A DNA stretch of 64,000 nucleotides from Paraburkholderia sp. (GCA_004322045.1 SCRN01000004.1:1-64000); one strand, 5' to 3'; positions 52,812-63,567 are shown, numbered from the stretch's first letter. The notes: a model not told the origin generated them from the sequence alone. Numbers and translations: made by a program.

Positions 52812-53627
52812 ATGAGCGGCAGGGTGCGCAAAACGCGCCGCCGCCGCGCGCCGCCCATGCTCTCTCGCCTCAGCCCCGCCGATCGCGCCGCCTTCATGAG
52901 CGGCGTGCGCGACTATTCGCCGACGCTGATGGCGATGTTCTCGTGGGGGCTCGTGACCGGCGTGGCCATGAGCAAGTCGGTGTTGACCGTGCCGCAGGCG
53001 CTCGGCATGTCGGTGCTCGTCTACGCGGGTTCCTCGCAGCTCGCGATTTTGCCGCTTTTGGCGGCCAAGCTGCCGATCTGGACCGTCTTGCTCACCGCCG
53101 CGATGGTCAATACGCGTTTCATCATCTTCAGTGCGGGGCTCGCGCCGCACTTCTCGTATCTGCCCTTTTGGCGGCGGCTGTTGCTCGGCTATTTCAACGG
53201 CGACATCGTCTACCTGCTGTTTCTGAAGAAATCGTTCGCGAACGGCTATGTGCCGGGCAAGGAGCCGTATTTCTGGGGGATGTCGGTGCTGAGCTGGGTG
53301 TTCTGGCAAGGGTCGTCGATCGCCGGCATCCTGCTCGCGAGCGTCGTCCCCGACAATTGGGGGCTCGAACTGGCGGGCACGCTCGCGCTCGTGCCGCTCA
53401 TCGTCAGCGCCGTCATGAACCGTTCGACGTTGGCGGCCGTGGTCATGGCCGGCGTGGTCGCACTCGTGGCGATCGATTTACCCTACCGGCTGGCGCTGCC
53501 GCTCGCCGTGTGCGCGGCCATCGCGTCGGGCAGCATCGCCGATCTGCTGGCTGAGCGCGCCGATTTTCGCCGCATCCGCGCCGCGCGTCCCGGCAAGCGC
53601 AGCGCCGGTTTCGGCAAGGAGCGCTGA
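52812..53627 (+). CDS. azlC: AzlC-family branched-chain amino acid exporter, large subunit
   Basis: The 271-residue membrane protein has the AzlC pattern: FSWGLVTGVAMSKSVLTVPQ, SVLVYAGSSQLAILPLLAA, TAAMVNTRFIIFSAGLAPHF and several further helices. With AzlD it forms an amino acid exporter in the inner membrane. It diverges from ilvE, whose start lies 134 bases away, so a shared control by branched-chain amino acid status is plausible. Basic residues at the N-terminus may mean that translation starts later, at the ATG at 52857. Confidence 0.87.
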   Translation: MSGRVRKTRRRRAPPMLSRLSPADRAAFMSGVRDYSPTLMAMFSWGLVTGVAMSKSVLTVPQALGMSVLVYAGSSQLAILPLLAAKLPIWTVLLTAAMVNTRFIIFSAGLAPHFSYLPFWRRLLLGYFNGDIVYLLFLKKSFANGYVPGKEPYFWGMSVLSWVFWQGSSIAGILLASVVPDNWGLELAGTLALVPLIVSAVMNRSTLAAVVMAGVVALVAIDLPYRLALPLAVCAAIASGSIADLLAERADFRRIRAARPGKRSAGFGKER

Positions 53628-53630
53628 GCG

Positions 53631-53954
53631 ATGTCGGCTACGCAGATCTGGCTCGCGATCATCGGCATGACGCTCGTCACGGCCGCGACGCGCGCGTTTT
53701 TTCTGCTCGGCGGCGAGCGCGCCGTGCTGCCCGAGCGCGTGCAACGGGCGTTGCGCTACGCCCCGGCGGCGGCGCTCGTCGCCGTCGTGCTGCCCGATGT
53801 CCTGCAAACGCCGCAGGGCCTTTCGGTCGCGCTGTCGAATCACGCGCTCTACGGCACGCTGGCCGGGCTGGCATGGTTCCTGTGGCGACGCGGGATGCTC
53901 GGCACCATCGTGGTCGGCATGCTCGCCTATACGGTGCTGCGTTTTTGGGCCTAG
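53631..53954 (+). CDS. azlD: AzlD-family branched-chain amino acid exporter, small subunit
   Basis: The 107-residue protein has four hydrophobic helices and the AzlD features TAATRAFFLLGGERAVLPERVQRAL and YAPAAALVAVVLPD. It starts 3 bases after azlC, which indicates an operon. It is the usual partner subunit of AzlC. Confidence 0.88.
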   Translation: MSATQIWLAIIGMTLVTAATRAFFLLGGERAVLPERVQRALRYAPAAALVAVVLPDVLQTPQGLSVALSNHALYGTLAGLAWFLWRRGMLGTIVVGMLAYTVLRFWA

Positions 53955-54138
53955 CCAGCCCCGTCGGATTCACACAAAAACGACATACCTTCCCCGAATA
54001 CGCGACATTCGTCCGCGTATCGGCGAGGGCAGGGAGACGATCGGCTAAAATGCACGTCTGCCGCCGTGCCGTGATCTGGGCCGACCCGTTCGCCGCGCGC
54101 GCCGCCGCCCGCCAATCAACCTGCATGCGTACATTCCC

Positions 54139-55332
54139 ATGAGCCAAGTATTGCGTCTCTCCGATCTGATCGCAAAGGGCTTGCTGTCCGGCAAGCGCGT
54201 CTTCATCCGCGCCGATCTCAACGTGCCGCAGGACGAGCACGGCAACATCACCGAAGACACGCGCATCCGCGCGTCCGTGCCGGCCATCCAGGCCGCGCTC
54301 GGTGCCGGGGCGGCGGTGATGGTCACCTCCCACCTCGGGCGTCCGACCGAAGGCGAGTTCAAGCATGAGGATTCGCTCGCGCCCGTGGCGGCGCGGCTCG
54401 GCGAGTTGCTCGGCCGCGAGGTGCCGCTCGTCGCCAACTGGGTCGAGAACGGTGTGAACGTCGCGCCGGGCCAGCTCGTGCTGCTCGAAAACTGTCGCGT
54501 CAACAAGGGCGAAAAGAAGAACAGCGACGAACTCGCGCAGAAAATGGCGCAACTGTGCGATGTCTACGTGAACGACGCGTTCGGCACCGCGCACCGCGCC
54601 GAAGCAACGACGCACGGCATCGCCAAGTACGCGCCGGTCGCCTGCGCGGGCCCGCTGCTGGCGGCCGAGCTCGAGGCGCTCGGCAAGGCGCTCGGCAATC
54701 CGAAGCGCCCGCTCGTCGCGATCGTCGCGGGCTCTAAAGTCTCGACCAAGCTGACGATCCTCAAATCGCTCGCCGAAAAGGTCGATCAGTTGATCGTCGG
54801 GGGCGGCATCGCCAATACCTTCATGCTCGCGGCCGGTCTGAACATCGGCAAGTCGCTCGCCGAGCCCGATCTCTTGAACGAAGCGAAAGCCATTATCGAA
54901 GGCGCCCGCGCGCGCGGCGCGTCGGTGCCGATCCCGTCGGACGTCGTGGTCGCCAAGGAATTCTCGGCTACCGCCGCCGCCGTCACCAAGCCCGTGGCCG
55001 AGATCGAAGCCGACGACATGATTCTCGACATCGGTCCGCAAACGGCGCAGGCGCTCGCCTCGCAGCTCGCCAGCGCCGGCACGATCGTCTGGAACGGCCC
55101 GGTCGGCGTGTTCGAATTCGATCAGTTCGGCAACGGCACGAAGACGCTCGCCGAGGCGATCGCGCATTCGTCGGCGTTCTCGATCGCCGGTGGCGGCGAT
55201 ACGCTCGCGGCGATCGCCAAATACGGCATTCACGACCAGGTCAGCTACATTTCCACGGGCGGAGGCGCGTTCCTCGAATTCCTGGAAGGCAAGAAGCTGC
55301 CCGCCGTCGAAGTGCTCGAATCGCGAGCCTGA
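54139..55332 (+). CDS. pgk: phosphoglycerate kinase
   Basis: The 397-residue protein is full-length Pgk: [32 protein letters not shown], the substrate His/Arg residues in [25 protein letters not shown], the ATP-site [33 protein letters not shown] and the final [13 protein letters not shown]. It catalyses 1,3-bisphosphoglycerate + ADP to 3-phosphoglycerate + ATP. It begins a glycolytic gene run with pyk and fba in the same direction. Confidence 0.97.
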   Translation: MSQVLRLSDLIAKGLLSGKRVFIRADLNVPQDEHGNITEDTRIRASVPAIQAALGAGAAVMVTSHLGRPTEGEFKHEDSLAPVAARLGELLGREVPLVANWVENGVNVAPGQLVLLENCRVNKGEKKNSDELAQKMAQLCDVYVNDAFGTAHRAEATTHGIAKYAPVACAGPLLAAELEALGKALGNPKRPLVAIVAGSKVSTKLTILKSLAEKVDQLIVGGGIANTFMLAAGLNIGKSLAEPDLLNEAKAIIEGARARGASVPIPSDVVVAKEFSATAAAVTKPVAEIEADDMILDIGPQTAQALASQLASAGTIVWNGPVGVFEFDQFGNGTKTLAEAIAHSSAFSIAGGGDTLAAIAKYGIHDQVSYISTGGGAFLEFLEGKKLPAVEVLESRA

Positions 55333-55664
55333 CCGTGGGCGCGCGCGCTCCGAAGTCCACCAAGCGCCCGGCGCGCCGCCCCGCGGCCGCCGAAGCCCCG
55401 GCTCGGGCGCAGCCCGATGCAGCCGCCCCGGTGGTGCTCGGCGAGCCGCCGTTGCCCGCCGAACCCGCGGCTGCAGCGGCGCCGGCCGGCACGGCCGCGG
55501 AAGTCCTCGCCAGGTCGGATCCGGCCATTCTCAATAAAGTCCATAAAGCGACGCCGGCACGACCCGGCGCGCAATCCAGCACGAGCGCTTTGCCCCAGCC
55601 CCAGGCGCCCGACGCATCGTCTCGCAGCCCGTTTACCAGCGACACCACTCAGACGAGGAGATAC

Positions 55665-57101
55665 ATGCATCGCGCCACCAAGATTGTCGCCACGATCGGA
55701 CCGGCATCGAGTTCGCCCGAGGTACTTTTCCAGATGATGCAAGCGGGCCTGGACGTCGTACGCCTGAACTTTTCGCACGGCACGGCCGACGATCACCGCA
55801 AGCGCGCCGAATACGTGCGCGAGGCGGCGCGCCAGACGGGGCGCGAAGTCGCCATCATGGCCGATCTGCAAGGCCCGAAGATTCGCGTCGGCAAGTTCGA
55901 GAAGGGCAAGACGATGTTGGAGCCGGGGCAGCCGTTCGTCCTCGACGCGAACTGCGAGCTCGGCAACGACGAGCGCGTCGGCCTCGATTATCGCGACCTG
56001 CCGCGCGATCTGCGCCCGGGCGATGCGCTGCTGCTCAACGACGGGCTCATCGTGTTGACGGTTTCGCGCGTCATCGGCGAAGAGATCCACACGATCGTCA
56101 AAGTGGGCGGCGAGCTGTCGAACAACAAAGGCATCAACCGCCAAGGCGGCGGCCTGACGGCGCCTGCGCTGACGGCCAAGGACATGGAAGACATTCGCAC
56201 GGCGATGTCGATCGGCGTCGATTACATCGCCGTGTCGTTCCCGAAGAACGCGACCGACATGGAAATGGCGCGTCAACTCGCGAACATCGCCGGTGTGCCG
56301 TATGGCAACAAGCCCAAGATGATCGCGAAGATCGAACGCGCCGAGGCCATTCCGGCGCTGCAAGGTATCTTGGACGCCTCCGACGGCATCATGGTCGCGC
56401 GCGGTGACCTGGCCGTGGAAGTAGGCAACGCCGCTGTGCCCGCGCTGCAAAAGCGCATGATCCGCATGGCGCGCGAATCGAACAAGCTCGTGATCACGGC
56501 CACGCAGATGATGGAGTCGATGATCCACGCGCCGGTGCCCACGCGCGCCGAAGTGTCGGACGTCGCGAACGCCGTGCTCGACGGCACCGACGCCGTGATG
56601 CTTTCGGCCGAGACGGCGGCGGGCAAGTACCCCGTGCAAACCATCGAGGCGATGGCGGCGATCTGTGTCGAAGCGGAAAAGTCCGAGCACGTCGAACTCG
56701 ACAAGGATTTTCTCGACCGCACATTCACGCGCATCGATCAGTCGATCGCCATGGGCGCGTTGTTCACGGCCTATCACCTCGGCGCGAAGGCGATCGTTGC
56801 GCTGACCGAATCGGGCGCAACCGCCCTGTGGCTGTCGCGTCACTGGTCGCACGTGCCGATCTTCGCGCTCACCTCGCGCGTGACGAGCGAGCGCGGCATG
56901 GCGCTGTATCGCAACGTCACGCCGCTGGCGGTCGAGCCCAACAGCGATCGCGATCAAGCGCTGAAGCAGGCGGTCGAAGTGGTCGTGTCCAAGGGCTTCG
57001 CCTCGCACGGCGACATGGTCGTGCTGACCGTCGGCGAGCCGATGGGCCAGGCCGGCGGCACCAATACGCTGAAGATCGTGCGCGTGGGCGACCCTTATTG
57101 A
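55665..57101 (+). CDS. pyk: pyruvate kinase
   Basis: The 478-residue protein has the usual length. Motifs include TKIVATIGPASS, VRLNFSHG, MADLQGPKIRVG, the catalytic KIERAEAI, DGIMVARGDLAVEVG, TATQMMESMIHAPVPTRAEV and DGTDAVMLSAETAAGKYP. It makes pyruvate and ATP from phosphoenolpyruvate. The ATG at 55665 follows GAGGAG closely. The same frame is open upstream for 110 codons to a GTG at 55335, just after the pgk stop; that Ala/Pro-rich stretch is more likely untranslated spacer. Confidence 0.96.
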   Translation: MHRATKIVATIGPASSSPEVLFQMMQAGLDVVRLNFSHGTADDHRKRAEYVREAARQTGREVAIMADLQGPKIRVGKFEKGKTMLEPGQPFVLDANCELGNDERVGLDYRDLPRDLRPGDALLLNDGLIVLTVSRVIGEEIHTIVKVGGELSNNKGINRQGGGLTAPALTAKDMEDIRTAMSIGVDYIAVSFPKNATDMEMARQLANIAGVPYGNKPKMIAKIERAEAIPALQGILDASDGIMVARGDLAVEVGNAAVPALQKRMIRMARESNKLVITATQMMESMIHAPVPTRAEVSDVANAVLDGTDAVMLSAETAAGKYPVQTIEAMAAICVEAEKSEHVELDKDFLDRTFTRIDQSIAMGALFTAYHLGAKAIVALTESGATALWLSRHWSHVPIFALTSRVTSERGMALYRNVTPLAVEPNSDRDQALKQAVEVVVSKGFASHGDMVVLTVGEPMGQAGGTNTLKIVRVGDPY

Positions 57102-57126
57102 CGCCTGTCGGCTCAGTTGTCGGCAA

Positions 57127-57157
57127 GCGGCGCACCGGACGTTGCCCGGTGCGCCGC
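57127..57157 (+). terminator. stem-loop between pyk and fba
   Basis: GCGGCGCACCGG (57127-57138) pairs perfectly with 57146-57157 over 12 bases, with a 7-base loop. There is no T-run, so it may be a weak terminator or an RNA-stabilising hairpin. Confidence 0.45.
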
Positions 57158-57259
57158 TCGATCCCAAGTGCGGGTGAGGCCCCGGCTTCGCGATAAAATC
57201 GCGCATTCGCACAAAAAAGTGCCGACCGAGCACCCAGATTTCAATCCAAGGAGTACAGC

Positions 57260-58324
57260 ATGCCTCTCGTATCAATGCGTCAACTACTGGATCATGCCGC
57301 CGAGCACGGCTACGGCCTGCCGGCATTCAACGTGAACAATCTCGAGCAAGTGCAAGCGATCATGGCGGCGGCCGATCAGGTGGGCGCCCCGGTCATCATG
57401 CAAGCGTCGGCAGGCGCCCGCAAATATGCGGGCGAGGCGTTTTTGCGCCACTTGATCGAAGCGGCAATCGAGTCGTATCCGCATATTCCGGTCGTGATGC
57501 ACCAGGATCACGGCCAGTCGCCGGCCGTGTGCATGGCTGCGATCCGCAGCGGCTTCACGAGCGTGATGATGGACGGCTCCCTGCAGGCCGACGGCAAGAG
57601 CGTCGCGTCGTACGAATACAACGTCGATGTCTCGCGCAAGGTCGTGGAGATGGCGCATTCGATTGGCGTGACGGTGGAGGCCGAGCTAGGTGTGCTGGGC
57701 TCGCTCGAAACGATGAAGGGCGACAAGGAAGACGGCCATGGCGCCGAAGGCACGATGACGCGCGAGCAGCTCTTGACGGACGTCGAGCAGGCCGCCGATT
57801 TCGTGCAAAAGACGCAGTGCGACGCACTGGCAATCGCGATCGGCACCTCGCACGGCGCCTATAAGTTCACGAAGAAGCCGACGGGCGACATCCTCGCGAT
57901 CGACCGCATCAAGCAAATCCACGCGCGCATCCCGAACACGCATCTCGTGATGCACGGCTCGTCGTCGGTGCCGCAGGAATTGCTGGCCGAGATCCGCGAG
58001 TTCGGCGGCGACATGAAGGAAACCTACGGCGTGCCGGTCGAGGAAATCCAAGAAGGGATCAAGCACGGCGTGCGCAAGATCAACATCGACACCGATCTGC
58101 GCCTGGCGATCACGGGCGCGATCCGCCGTTACCTGTTCGAGAATCCGAGCAAGTTCGACCCGCGCGATTACCTGAAGCCGGCGCGCGAAGCCGCCAAGAA
58201 GGTGTGCGTCGACCGCTACCTCGCATTCGGTTGCGAAGGGCAGGCAGGCAAGATCAAGCCGATCGCGCTCGACAAGATGGCGGAGAAGTACAAGGCGGGC
58301 GAGCTGGCGCAAGTGGTGCGCTAG
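57260..58324 (+). CDS. fba: class II fructose-bisphosphate aldolase (Calvin-cycle type)
   Basis: The 354-residue protein is a class II zinc aldolase: [29 protein letters not shown] with Asp83 and zinc-binding His84, [18 protein letters not shown], the dimetal and substrate histidines in GTSHGAYKF and [10 protein letters not shown], then [12 protein letters not shown]. It splits fructose 1,6-bisphosphate. A GGAG ribosome-binding site precedes the ATG. It follows pyk after a stem-loop. Confidence 0.96.
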   Translation: MPLVSMRQLLDHAAEHGYGLPAFNVNNLEQVQAIMAAADQVGAPVIMQASAGARKYAGEAFLRHLIEAAIESYPHIPVVMHQDHGQSPAVCMAAIRSGFTSVMMDGSLQADGKSVASYEYNVDVSRKVVEMAHSIGVTVEAELGVLGSLETMKGDKEDGHGAEGTMTREQLLTDVEQAADFVQKTQCDALAIAIGTSHGAYKFTKKPTGDILAIDRIKQIHARIPNTHLVMHGSSSVPQELLAEIREFGGDMKETYGVPVEEIQEGIKHGVRKINIDTDLRLAITGAIRRYLFENPSKFDPRDYLKPAREAAKKVCVDRYLAFGCEGQAGKIKPIALDKMAEKYKAGELAQVVR

Positions 58325-58407
58325 CCCCCGTTGCCGCGCTAGGGCCTGTTCACGCTCGTTGCCTGCTTGCAAGCGTGGTCAGGCCGGGCGTGGCGGTTGT
58401 GAGCGAT

Positions 58408-58450
58408 CGCCGTTCCCGATCCGATCGATGGGAACGGCGTTTGCCTTTTG
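58408..58450 (+). terminator. terminator-like hairpin after fba
   Basis: CGCCGTTCCC (58408-58417) pairs with GGGAACGGCG (58430-58439), followed by TTTGCCTTTTG. It lies in the 239-base gap between fba and purC. Confidence 0.6.
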
Positions 58451-58563
58451 TTGTTTTGCAGTGTGTGGTTGGCGGGCGGTCGTTCTCGGCCGCTTGCGCG
58501 CATGACGCTTGCCGGCGTCTTTCGTTTCATTCGTTCATCACTTTTGACTGACGGCTCACGACG

Positions 58564-59454
58564 ATGTCTACCCTTTACGAATCTTCGCTTCACTCGCTGC
58601 CGCTGCTCGGGCGCGGCAAGGTCCGCGACAACTACGCGGTCGGCAACGACAAGCTGCTGATCGTCACGACCGATCGTTTGTCGGCTTTCGACGTCATCAT
58701 GGGTGAGCCGATTCCGCGCAAGGGCGAGGTGCTGAACCAGATGGCCAATTTCTGGTTCGAGCGGTTGCAGCACATCGTGCCGAACCATATGACGGGCATC
58801 GCGCCCGAGTCGGTCGTCGCGGCCGATGAAGTCGAGCAAGTGAAGGGGCGCGCGGTGGTCGTCAAGCGGCTGGAGCCGATCCTCGTCGAAGCCGTCGTGC
58901 GCGGCTACCTCGCCGGCAGCGGCTGGAAGGATTACCAAGCGACGGGCGCCGTGTGCGGCGTCGCGCTGCCGCCCGGGCTGCAAAACGCGCAGAAGCTGCC
59001 CGAGCCGATTTTCACGCCGGCGGCCAAGGCCGAAATGGGACAGCACGACGAGAACATCACGTTCGAGGACTGCGAGCGCCGCATCGGCACCGAGCTCGCC
59101 GCGACCATCCGCGACATCTCGATCAAGCTGTACAAGGAAGCGTCCGAATACGCAGCCACGCGCGGCATCATCATCGCCGACACGAAGTTCGAATTCGGTC
59201 TGGACAACCACGGCGAACTGTTCCTGATGGATGAGGCTTTGACGGCGGATTCGTCGCGTTTTTGGCCGGCCGATCAATACCAAATCGGGACGAACCCGCC
59301 GTCGTTCGACAAACAGTTCGTCCGCGATTGGCTCGAAGCGCAGAACTGGGGCAAAACGCCGCCCGCGCCGAAGCTGCCCGTGGATGTGATTGCCAAGACG
59401 AGCGAGAAGTATCAAGAAGCACTCGAGCGGCTAACGGGTCGCAAGCTCGCGTGA
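58564..59454 (+). CDS. purC: phosphoribosylaminoimidazole-succinocarboxamide synthase
   Basis: The 296-residue SAICAR synthetase has [55 protein letters not shown], the [11 protein letters not shown] loop and DTKFEFGL with the conserved EF residues, then WPADQYQIG. This is the longer form of the enzyme common in beta-proteobacteria and yeast-like lineages. It joins aspartate to CAIR in purine synthesis. purE and purK follow in order. Confidence 0.95.
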   Translation: MSTLYESSLHSLPLLGRGKVRDNYAVGNDKLLIVTTDRLSAFDVIMGEPIPRKGEVLNQMANFWFERLQHIVPNHMTGIAPESVVAADEVEQVKGRAVVVKRLEPILVEAVVRGYLAGSGWKDYQATGAVCGVALPPGLQNAQKLPEPIFTPAAKAEMGQHDENITFEDCERRIGTELAATIRDISIKLYKEASEYAATRGIIIADTKFEFGLDNHGELFLMDEALTADSSRFWPADQYQIGTNPPSFDKQFVRDWLEAQNWGKTPPAPKLPVDVIAKTSEKYQEALERLTGRKLA

Positions 59455-59486
59455 GCGCGCGCTCGCTTCGAAAGGAAAACCGCACG

Positions 59487-60017
59487 ATGAGCGAAGCAGC
59501 ACAAACGGCCCAAACGGCCCACACGCATAGCGCGCCGGTGATCGGCGTGTTGATGGGATCGAGTTCCGATTGGGACGTCATGAAGCACGCCGTCGCGATC
59601 TTGCACGATTTCGGGGTGCCCTACGAGGCAAAGGTCGTTTCGGCGCACCGCATGCCGGACGAAATGTTCGCGTATGCGCAAACGGCGCGCGAGCGCGGCT
59701 TGCGCGCGATCATCGCCGGCGCCGGGGGCGCGGCTCATCTGCCCGGGATGCTGGCCGCGAAGACCACGCTGCCGGTGCTGGGCGTGCCCGTGGCCAGCAA
59801 GTATCTGAAGGGCGTCGATTCGTTGCATTCGATCGTGCAGATGCCCAAGGGCGTTCCGGTCGCGACGTTCGCGATCGGCGAGGCCGGTGCGGCGAACGCG
59901 GCGCTGTTCGCCGTGGCGATATTGGCGGGTACGTCGTCGGAGTATGCCGAGCGGCTCGCGGCGTTTCGCGTCAAGCAAAATGAGGCGGCCCACGCGATGG
60001 TGCTGCCGGCGCTGTAA
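59487..60017 (+). CDS. purE: N5-carboxyaminoimidazole ribonucleotide mutase
   Basis: The 176-residue class I PurE has [31 protein letters not shown] (active-site His), [40 protein letters not shown]-type sequence and a C-terminal helix. It converts N5-CAIR to CAIR. The ATG at 59487 follows AAAGGAA, 32 bases after purC, which supports one transcript. Confidence 0.95.
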   Translation: MSEAAQTAQTAHTHSAPVIGVLMGSSSDWDVMKHAVAILHDFGVPYEAKVVSAHRMPDEMFAYAQTARERGLRAIIAGAGGAAHLPGMLAAKTTLPVLGVPVASKYLKGVDSLHSIVQMPKGVPVATFAIGEAGAANAALFAVAILAGTSSEYAERLAAFRVKQNEAAHAMVLPAL

Positions 60018-60049
60018 AAGCAGTGGCCCGCCGTGGCGGCGGGCTGCTT
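60018..60049 (+). terminator. possible attenuating hairpin between purE and purK
   Basis: AAGCA (60018-60022) and GCCCGCC (60026-60032) pair with GGCGGGC (60038-60044) and TGCTT (60045-60049), with a small bulge. A T5 run lies 12 bases later. It could reduce read-through into purK. Confidence 0.4.
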
Positions 60050-60129
60050 CACCGGTCCCGTTTTTGCGACCATGGTTTCCCGTCCCGCTTGCTGCTCGAT
60101 GAGCCGCGGGCGTGACCGATGACTCTACG

Positions 60130-61338
60130 ATGACTCAAGAGAACACCCCCGTTTCACCGATCATGCCCGGCGCTTGGCTCGGGATGGTCGGCGGCGGCCA
60201 ACTCGGCCGCATGTTCTGCTTCGCGGCCCAGGCGATGGGCTACCGTGTGGCAGTGCTCGATCCCGACGAAGCGAGCCCCGCCGGCAGCGTAGCCGACCGG
60301 CATGTGCGCGCCGCCTATACAGACGAAGCGGCGCTGACCGAGCTGGCGCGCCTGTGCGCGGCCGTGTCGACCGAGTTCGAGAACGTGCCGGCCGCGAGCC
60401 TGGACTTTCTGGCCCGCACGACGTTCGTCAGCCCAGCCGGGCGCTGCGTTGCGATCGCTCAAGACCGGATCGCCGAAAAACGCTTCATTGCCGAGGCAGG
60501 GGTGCCGGTTGCGCCGCACGTTGCGATCGAGTCGTCCGATGCGCTCGCCGCCATCGACGACGCGGCGCTCGCTGCCGTGCTGCCGGGCATTTTGAAGACG
60601 GCGCGGCTCGGCTACGACGGCAAGGGCCAAGTGCGCGTCGCAAGCGTCGACGAAGCGCGCGAGGCCTACAGCGCGCTCGGCGGCGTCCCGTGCGTGTTGG
60701 AAAAGCGGCTTCCTCTCAAATTCGAAGTCTCGGCGCTCATCGCGCGCGGGGCCAATAGTGCAACGGCCGTCTATCCGCTCGCGCAAAACCTTCATCGCGG
60801 CGGCGTGCTTGCGGTGACGATGGTGCCCGCGCCCGATGCGTCGCCCGCGATCGTCGAACAGGCGCAGTTGGCCGCGGCCAGTATTGCCGAGAAGCTCGAC
60901 TATGTCGGCGTGCTCTGCGTCGAGTTTTTCGTGCTCGAAGACGGCTCGCTCGTCGCGAACGAAATGGCGCCGCGCCCGCACAATTCCGGCCATTACACGG
61001 TCGATGCCTGCGCGGCGAGCCAATTCGAACAGCAAGTGCGCGCGATGACGGGCATGCCGCTGGGCGACACGCGTCAGCATTCGCCTGCGGTCATGCTCAA
61101 TATCCTCGGCGATGTCTGGTTCCCCGCCAGCCCGAAGGGCGGCGCCGGCACGACGCCTGTCACGCCGCCTTGGCACGAGGTGGCGGCGATGCCGGCCGCA
61201 CGCTTGCATCTTTACGGCAAAGAAGAGGCGCGGCCCGGGCGTAAGATGGGGCACGTGAATTTCACCGCCGCGACGCTCGACGAAGCGCGCACGGCCGCGC
61301 GCGATTGCGCGCGTCTGCTGCATATCTCGCTCGCCTGA
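60130..61338 (+). CDS. purK: 5-(carboxyamino)imidazole ribonucleotide synthase
   Basis: The ATP-grasp enzyme of about 402 residues has [75 protein letters not shown] and a C-terminal domain. It makes N5-CAIR from AIR, bicarbonate and ATP, feeding PurE. The ATG at 60130 is used; a GTG at 60112 would add six residues and neither has a strong ribosome-binding site. Confidence 0.94.
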   Translation: MTQENTPVSPIMPGAWLGMVGGGQLGRMFCFAAQAMGYRVAVLDPDEASPAGSVADRHVRAAYTDEAALTELARLCAAVSTEFENVPAASLDFLARTTFVSPAGRCVAIAQDRIAEKRFIAEAGVPVAPHVAIESSDALAAIDDAALAAVLPGILKTARLGYDGKGQVRVASVDEAREAYSALGGVPCVLEKRLPLKFEVSALIARGANSATAVYPLAQNLHRGGVLAVTMVPAPDASPAIVEQAQLAAASIAEKLDYVGVLCVEFFVLEDGSLVANEMAPRPHNSGHYTVDACAASQFEQQVRAMTGMPLGDTRQHSPAVMLNILGDVWFPASPKGGAGTTPVTPPWHEVAAMPAARLHLYGKEEARPGRKMGHVNFTAATLDEARTAARDCARLLHISLA

Positions 61339-61369
61339 GCGGGCGGCCCATCGTTCAGGCGTGGCAACG

Positions 61370-62410
61370 ATGCCCAACCGCTCTCCTTCCCCCGGCGTGC
61401 CGACCGTGTCCGATGCGCAAATCGATGAAGCCGCTGCGCTGCTCGATGCGGGCGAGCTCGTCGCATTTCCGACCGAGACCGTCTACGGCCTCGGGGGCGA
61501 TGCCGAGAGCCCCGCTGCCGTCGCGCGTATCTACGCGGCCAAGGGGCGGCCGGCGAACCATCCGGTGATCGTTCATTTGGCGCCGCACGGCGATCCGCAA
61601 TACTGGGTGGTGCATTTGCCTTCCGATGCGCGCAAGCTGATCGATGCATTTTGGCCGGGGCCGCTCACGCTGATCCTCGAACGTGCGCCGCACATTCCCG
61701 ATGCCGTGAGCGGGGGACAAACTTCCGTTGGCTTGCGCTGCCCATCGCATCCGGTGGCGCAAAGGCTGCTCGCGGCGTTCAGCGCGCGGCGCGGTGGGCA
61801 TGGCGGCGTGGCGGCTCCGTCCGCCAATCGTTTCGGCCACGTGAGCCCGACCACGGCGCAGCACGTGCGCGACGAGTTCGGCGAAGCGATTCACGTGATC
61901 GACGGCGGGCCGTGCGACGTGGGGATCGAATCGACGATTCTCGATCTTTCGCGCGGCTTTCCTGCGTTGCTGCGCCCGGGGCGGGTGACGCCGCTGGAGA
62001 TTGCCGCCGTGCTCGGCGTCGCGCCGAGGCTGCCGGACGGCAGCGATGCGACGGCGCCCCGCGCCTCGGGCACGCTCAAGGCGCATTACGCACCGCGCAC
62101 GCCGCTTGCGCTGTTGCCGTTCGCGGCGCTCGAACCGATGCTGGGCGAAGCCAGCGCGGCAGGCGTGCGCGTCGCATTGGTCGCTCGCGTTTCGCGCGCC
62201 GGCGCATGGGCGGACGCGCCCAACGTTCATTTCATCGCGGCGCCCGAAGATCCGCATCTCTACGCGCGCGAACTCTACGGCTTGCTGCGCGCGCTCGACC
62301 GTGCGCAGGTGGCTCGCATCTTCGTCGAAAAGCTCCCCGACACGCCTGAATGGATCGCGGTCAACGACCGGCTCGGCCGCGCGGCGGCGGCGTTCGCGTC
62401 CGACGCGTAG
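61370..62410 (+). CDS. Sua5/YciO/YrdC-family L-threonylcarbamoyladenylate synthase
   Basis: The protein of about 346 residues has the YrdC domain (about 15-205: LVAFPTETVYGLGGDA, KGRPANHPVIVHL, FWPGPLTLIL, SVGLRCPSHP, APSANRFGHVSPT, ESTILDLS) and a C-terminal Sua5 domain (from about 230, ASGTLKAHYAPRTPL). It makes threonylcarbamoyl-AMP for the t6A modification of ANN-decoding tRNAs. This is the long Sua5 form rather than the short TsaC form. A GTG start at 61361 is also possible. Confidence 0.92.
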   Translation: MPNRSPSPGVPTVSDAQIDEAAALLDAGELVAFPTETVYGLGGDAESPAAVARIYAAKGRPANHPVIVHLAPHGDPQYWVVHLPSDARKLIDAFWPGPLTLILERAPHIPDAVSGGQTSVGLRCPSHPVAQRLLAAFSARRGGHGGVAAPSANRFGHVSPTTAQHVRDEFGEAIHVIDGGPCDVGIESTILDLSRGFPALLRPGRVTPLEIAAVLGVAPRLPDGSDATAPRASGTLKAHYAPRTPLALLPFAALEPMLGEASAAGVRVALVARVSRAGAWADAPNVHFIAAPEDPHLYARELYGLLRALDRAQVARIFVEKLPDTPEWIAVNDRLGRAAAAFASDA

Positions 62411-62436
62411 CGCCGCGCGCGCCGCCTCGCCCGCTA

Positions 62437-63567
62437 TTACTTGCCGATGCCGGCTGCAGCAATCTGGCGTTCGACTTGCTGCGCGAACAACGCGTGCAGG
62501 CGTGTCGTCGGGTGCACGCTGTCGGCGAACATATAGCTCTGATCGGCCCCGGCCACCGTGTACATCTGCGGCGAGCAGAACAGCGATGAGGCGAGCGAAG
62601 CGCCGAACTGCGCGGGCGTCATGCCGTTCAGGACGCTCGGGTTGGCCTGGCCGTACGCGGTGGCCGAGGAGGCCATCTGCGTGAGGTTGCAGGCCGTGCC
62701 CGTGTTGGCGACGGCGAAGCCGTTGGCCGTTGCGTTCGCCGACACGTTGTCGATGAACGAATAGGCGTCGACGTAGATCACCTTGTTCATGATGCCGCCC
62801 TGCGTCAGGGCCGTGGTGAGCGTCAGATTGAATGCTTGGCTCAACTGCGTGAGCAGCGCGCCGCCGTCCGACGACGACAAGCCTGCCGGCGTCTTGCCGA
62901 TGTCGGGCACATTCGCGAGCACGACCTTCGTCGCGCCGTTTTGCAGCAGCGTGCCCACGGCGCCGGCGAGCGCGATTGCCGCGTTTTCCACCGCGGTCAC
63001 TTCCGTCGCCGCGCTGGCCGGATTGGCGGCGATGATTGCTGCAGCCGTGAAGATGTCGTTCGGGCCGCCTTGGATCATCACGAGCTGGTTGCCGTTGAAG
63101 CTGCCGTGCGCGCTCAGGTAGTTTTGGATCTGCGTCGTAATCGGCACCGTGCTCAGAACCGGGTTGCCGACGCCGGGTTGCAGCGCGACGCGCGCGCCCC
63201 CTTGTGCGTAGCCTAGACCCGATTGCGCGGTGGGCGTGGCCATCGTGAAGCCGCCGGAGTAGGCGGGCGTGAGCGAACTACCGTAGTAGGCGGCGACGTC
63301 TTCGACCCAAACCGAACCCGGGTTCGTCGTGAACTCGCCGCCGCCGAAGTTGGCCTTCGCGTACCAGGCGTAGGTGCCGACGTCGGAGAGACTATCGCCG
63401 AACGAGACGGCCTGCAGCGCCACGCCGCTCGGCGGCGTCGAACTGGCCGGCGTCGAGCTGCCGCCACCGCCGCCGCAGGCTGCGAGCAGCGCGAACGCCG
63501 CGCTCGCGATCGAGCTTTGCGCGAGGCGCAGCCAAGTGTTTCTTCGTGTGTTCTTACCGTGTTCCAT
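62437..63567 (-). CDS. SGNH/GDSL-hydrolase lipoprotein (esterase/lipase type)
   Basis: The 376-residue protein starts with a signal ending in a lipobox (ALLAACGGGGGSS), so it is probably an outer-membrane or secreted lipoprotein. The SGNH blocks are FGDSLSDVGTYA (nucleophile Ser), a Gly in the second block, GGPNDIF (Asn) and the late DSVHPTTRLHALFA with the Asp/His pair. Similar proteins hydrolyse lipids or phospholipids. The ATG at 63565-63567 is placed correctly after GAGGAG; an earlier ATG nine bases upstream is too close to it. It follows the sterol-desaturase-family gene by 5 bases. Confidence 0.87.
   Translation of the reverse strand: MEHGKNTRRNTWLRLAQSSIASAAFALLAACGGGGGSSTPASSTPPSGVALQAVSFGDSLSDVGTYAWYAKANFGGGEFTTNPGSVWVEDVAAYYGSSLTPAYSGGFTMATPTAQSGLGYAQGGARVALQPGVGNPVLSTVPITTQIQNYLSAHGSFNGNQLVMIQGGPNDIFTAAAIIAANPASAATEVTAVENAAIALAGAVGTLLQNGATKVVLANVPDIGKTPAGLSSSDGGALLTQLSQAFNLTLTTALTQGGIMNKVIYVDAYSFIDNVSANATANGFAVANTGTACNLTQMASSATAYGQANPSVLNGMTPAQFGASLASSLFCSPQMYTVAGADQSYMFADSVHPTTRLHALFAQQVERQIAAAGIGK

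Noticed and set aside
53677-55233. 518-codon frame antisense to azlD and pgk
   Set aside because: Antisense shadow of firm genes with biased Arg/Asp/His composition.
55245-57326. 693-codon open frame antisense to pyk and its flanks
   Set aside because: It is a mirror of a high-GC coding region; pyk on the other strand is unmistakable, and the antisense translation is His/Arg-rich low complexity with no family.
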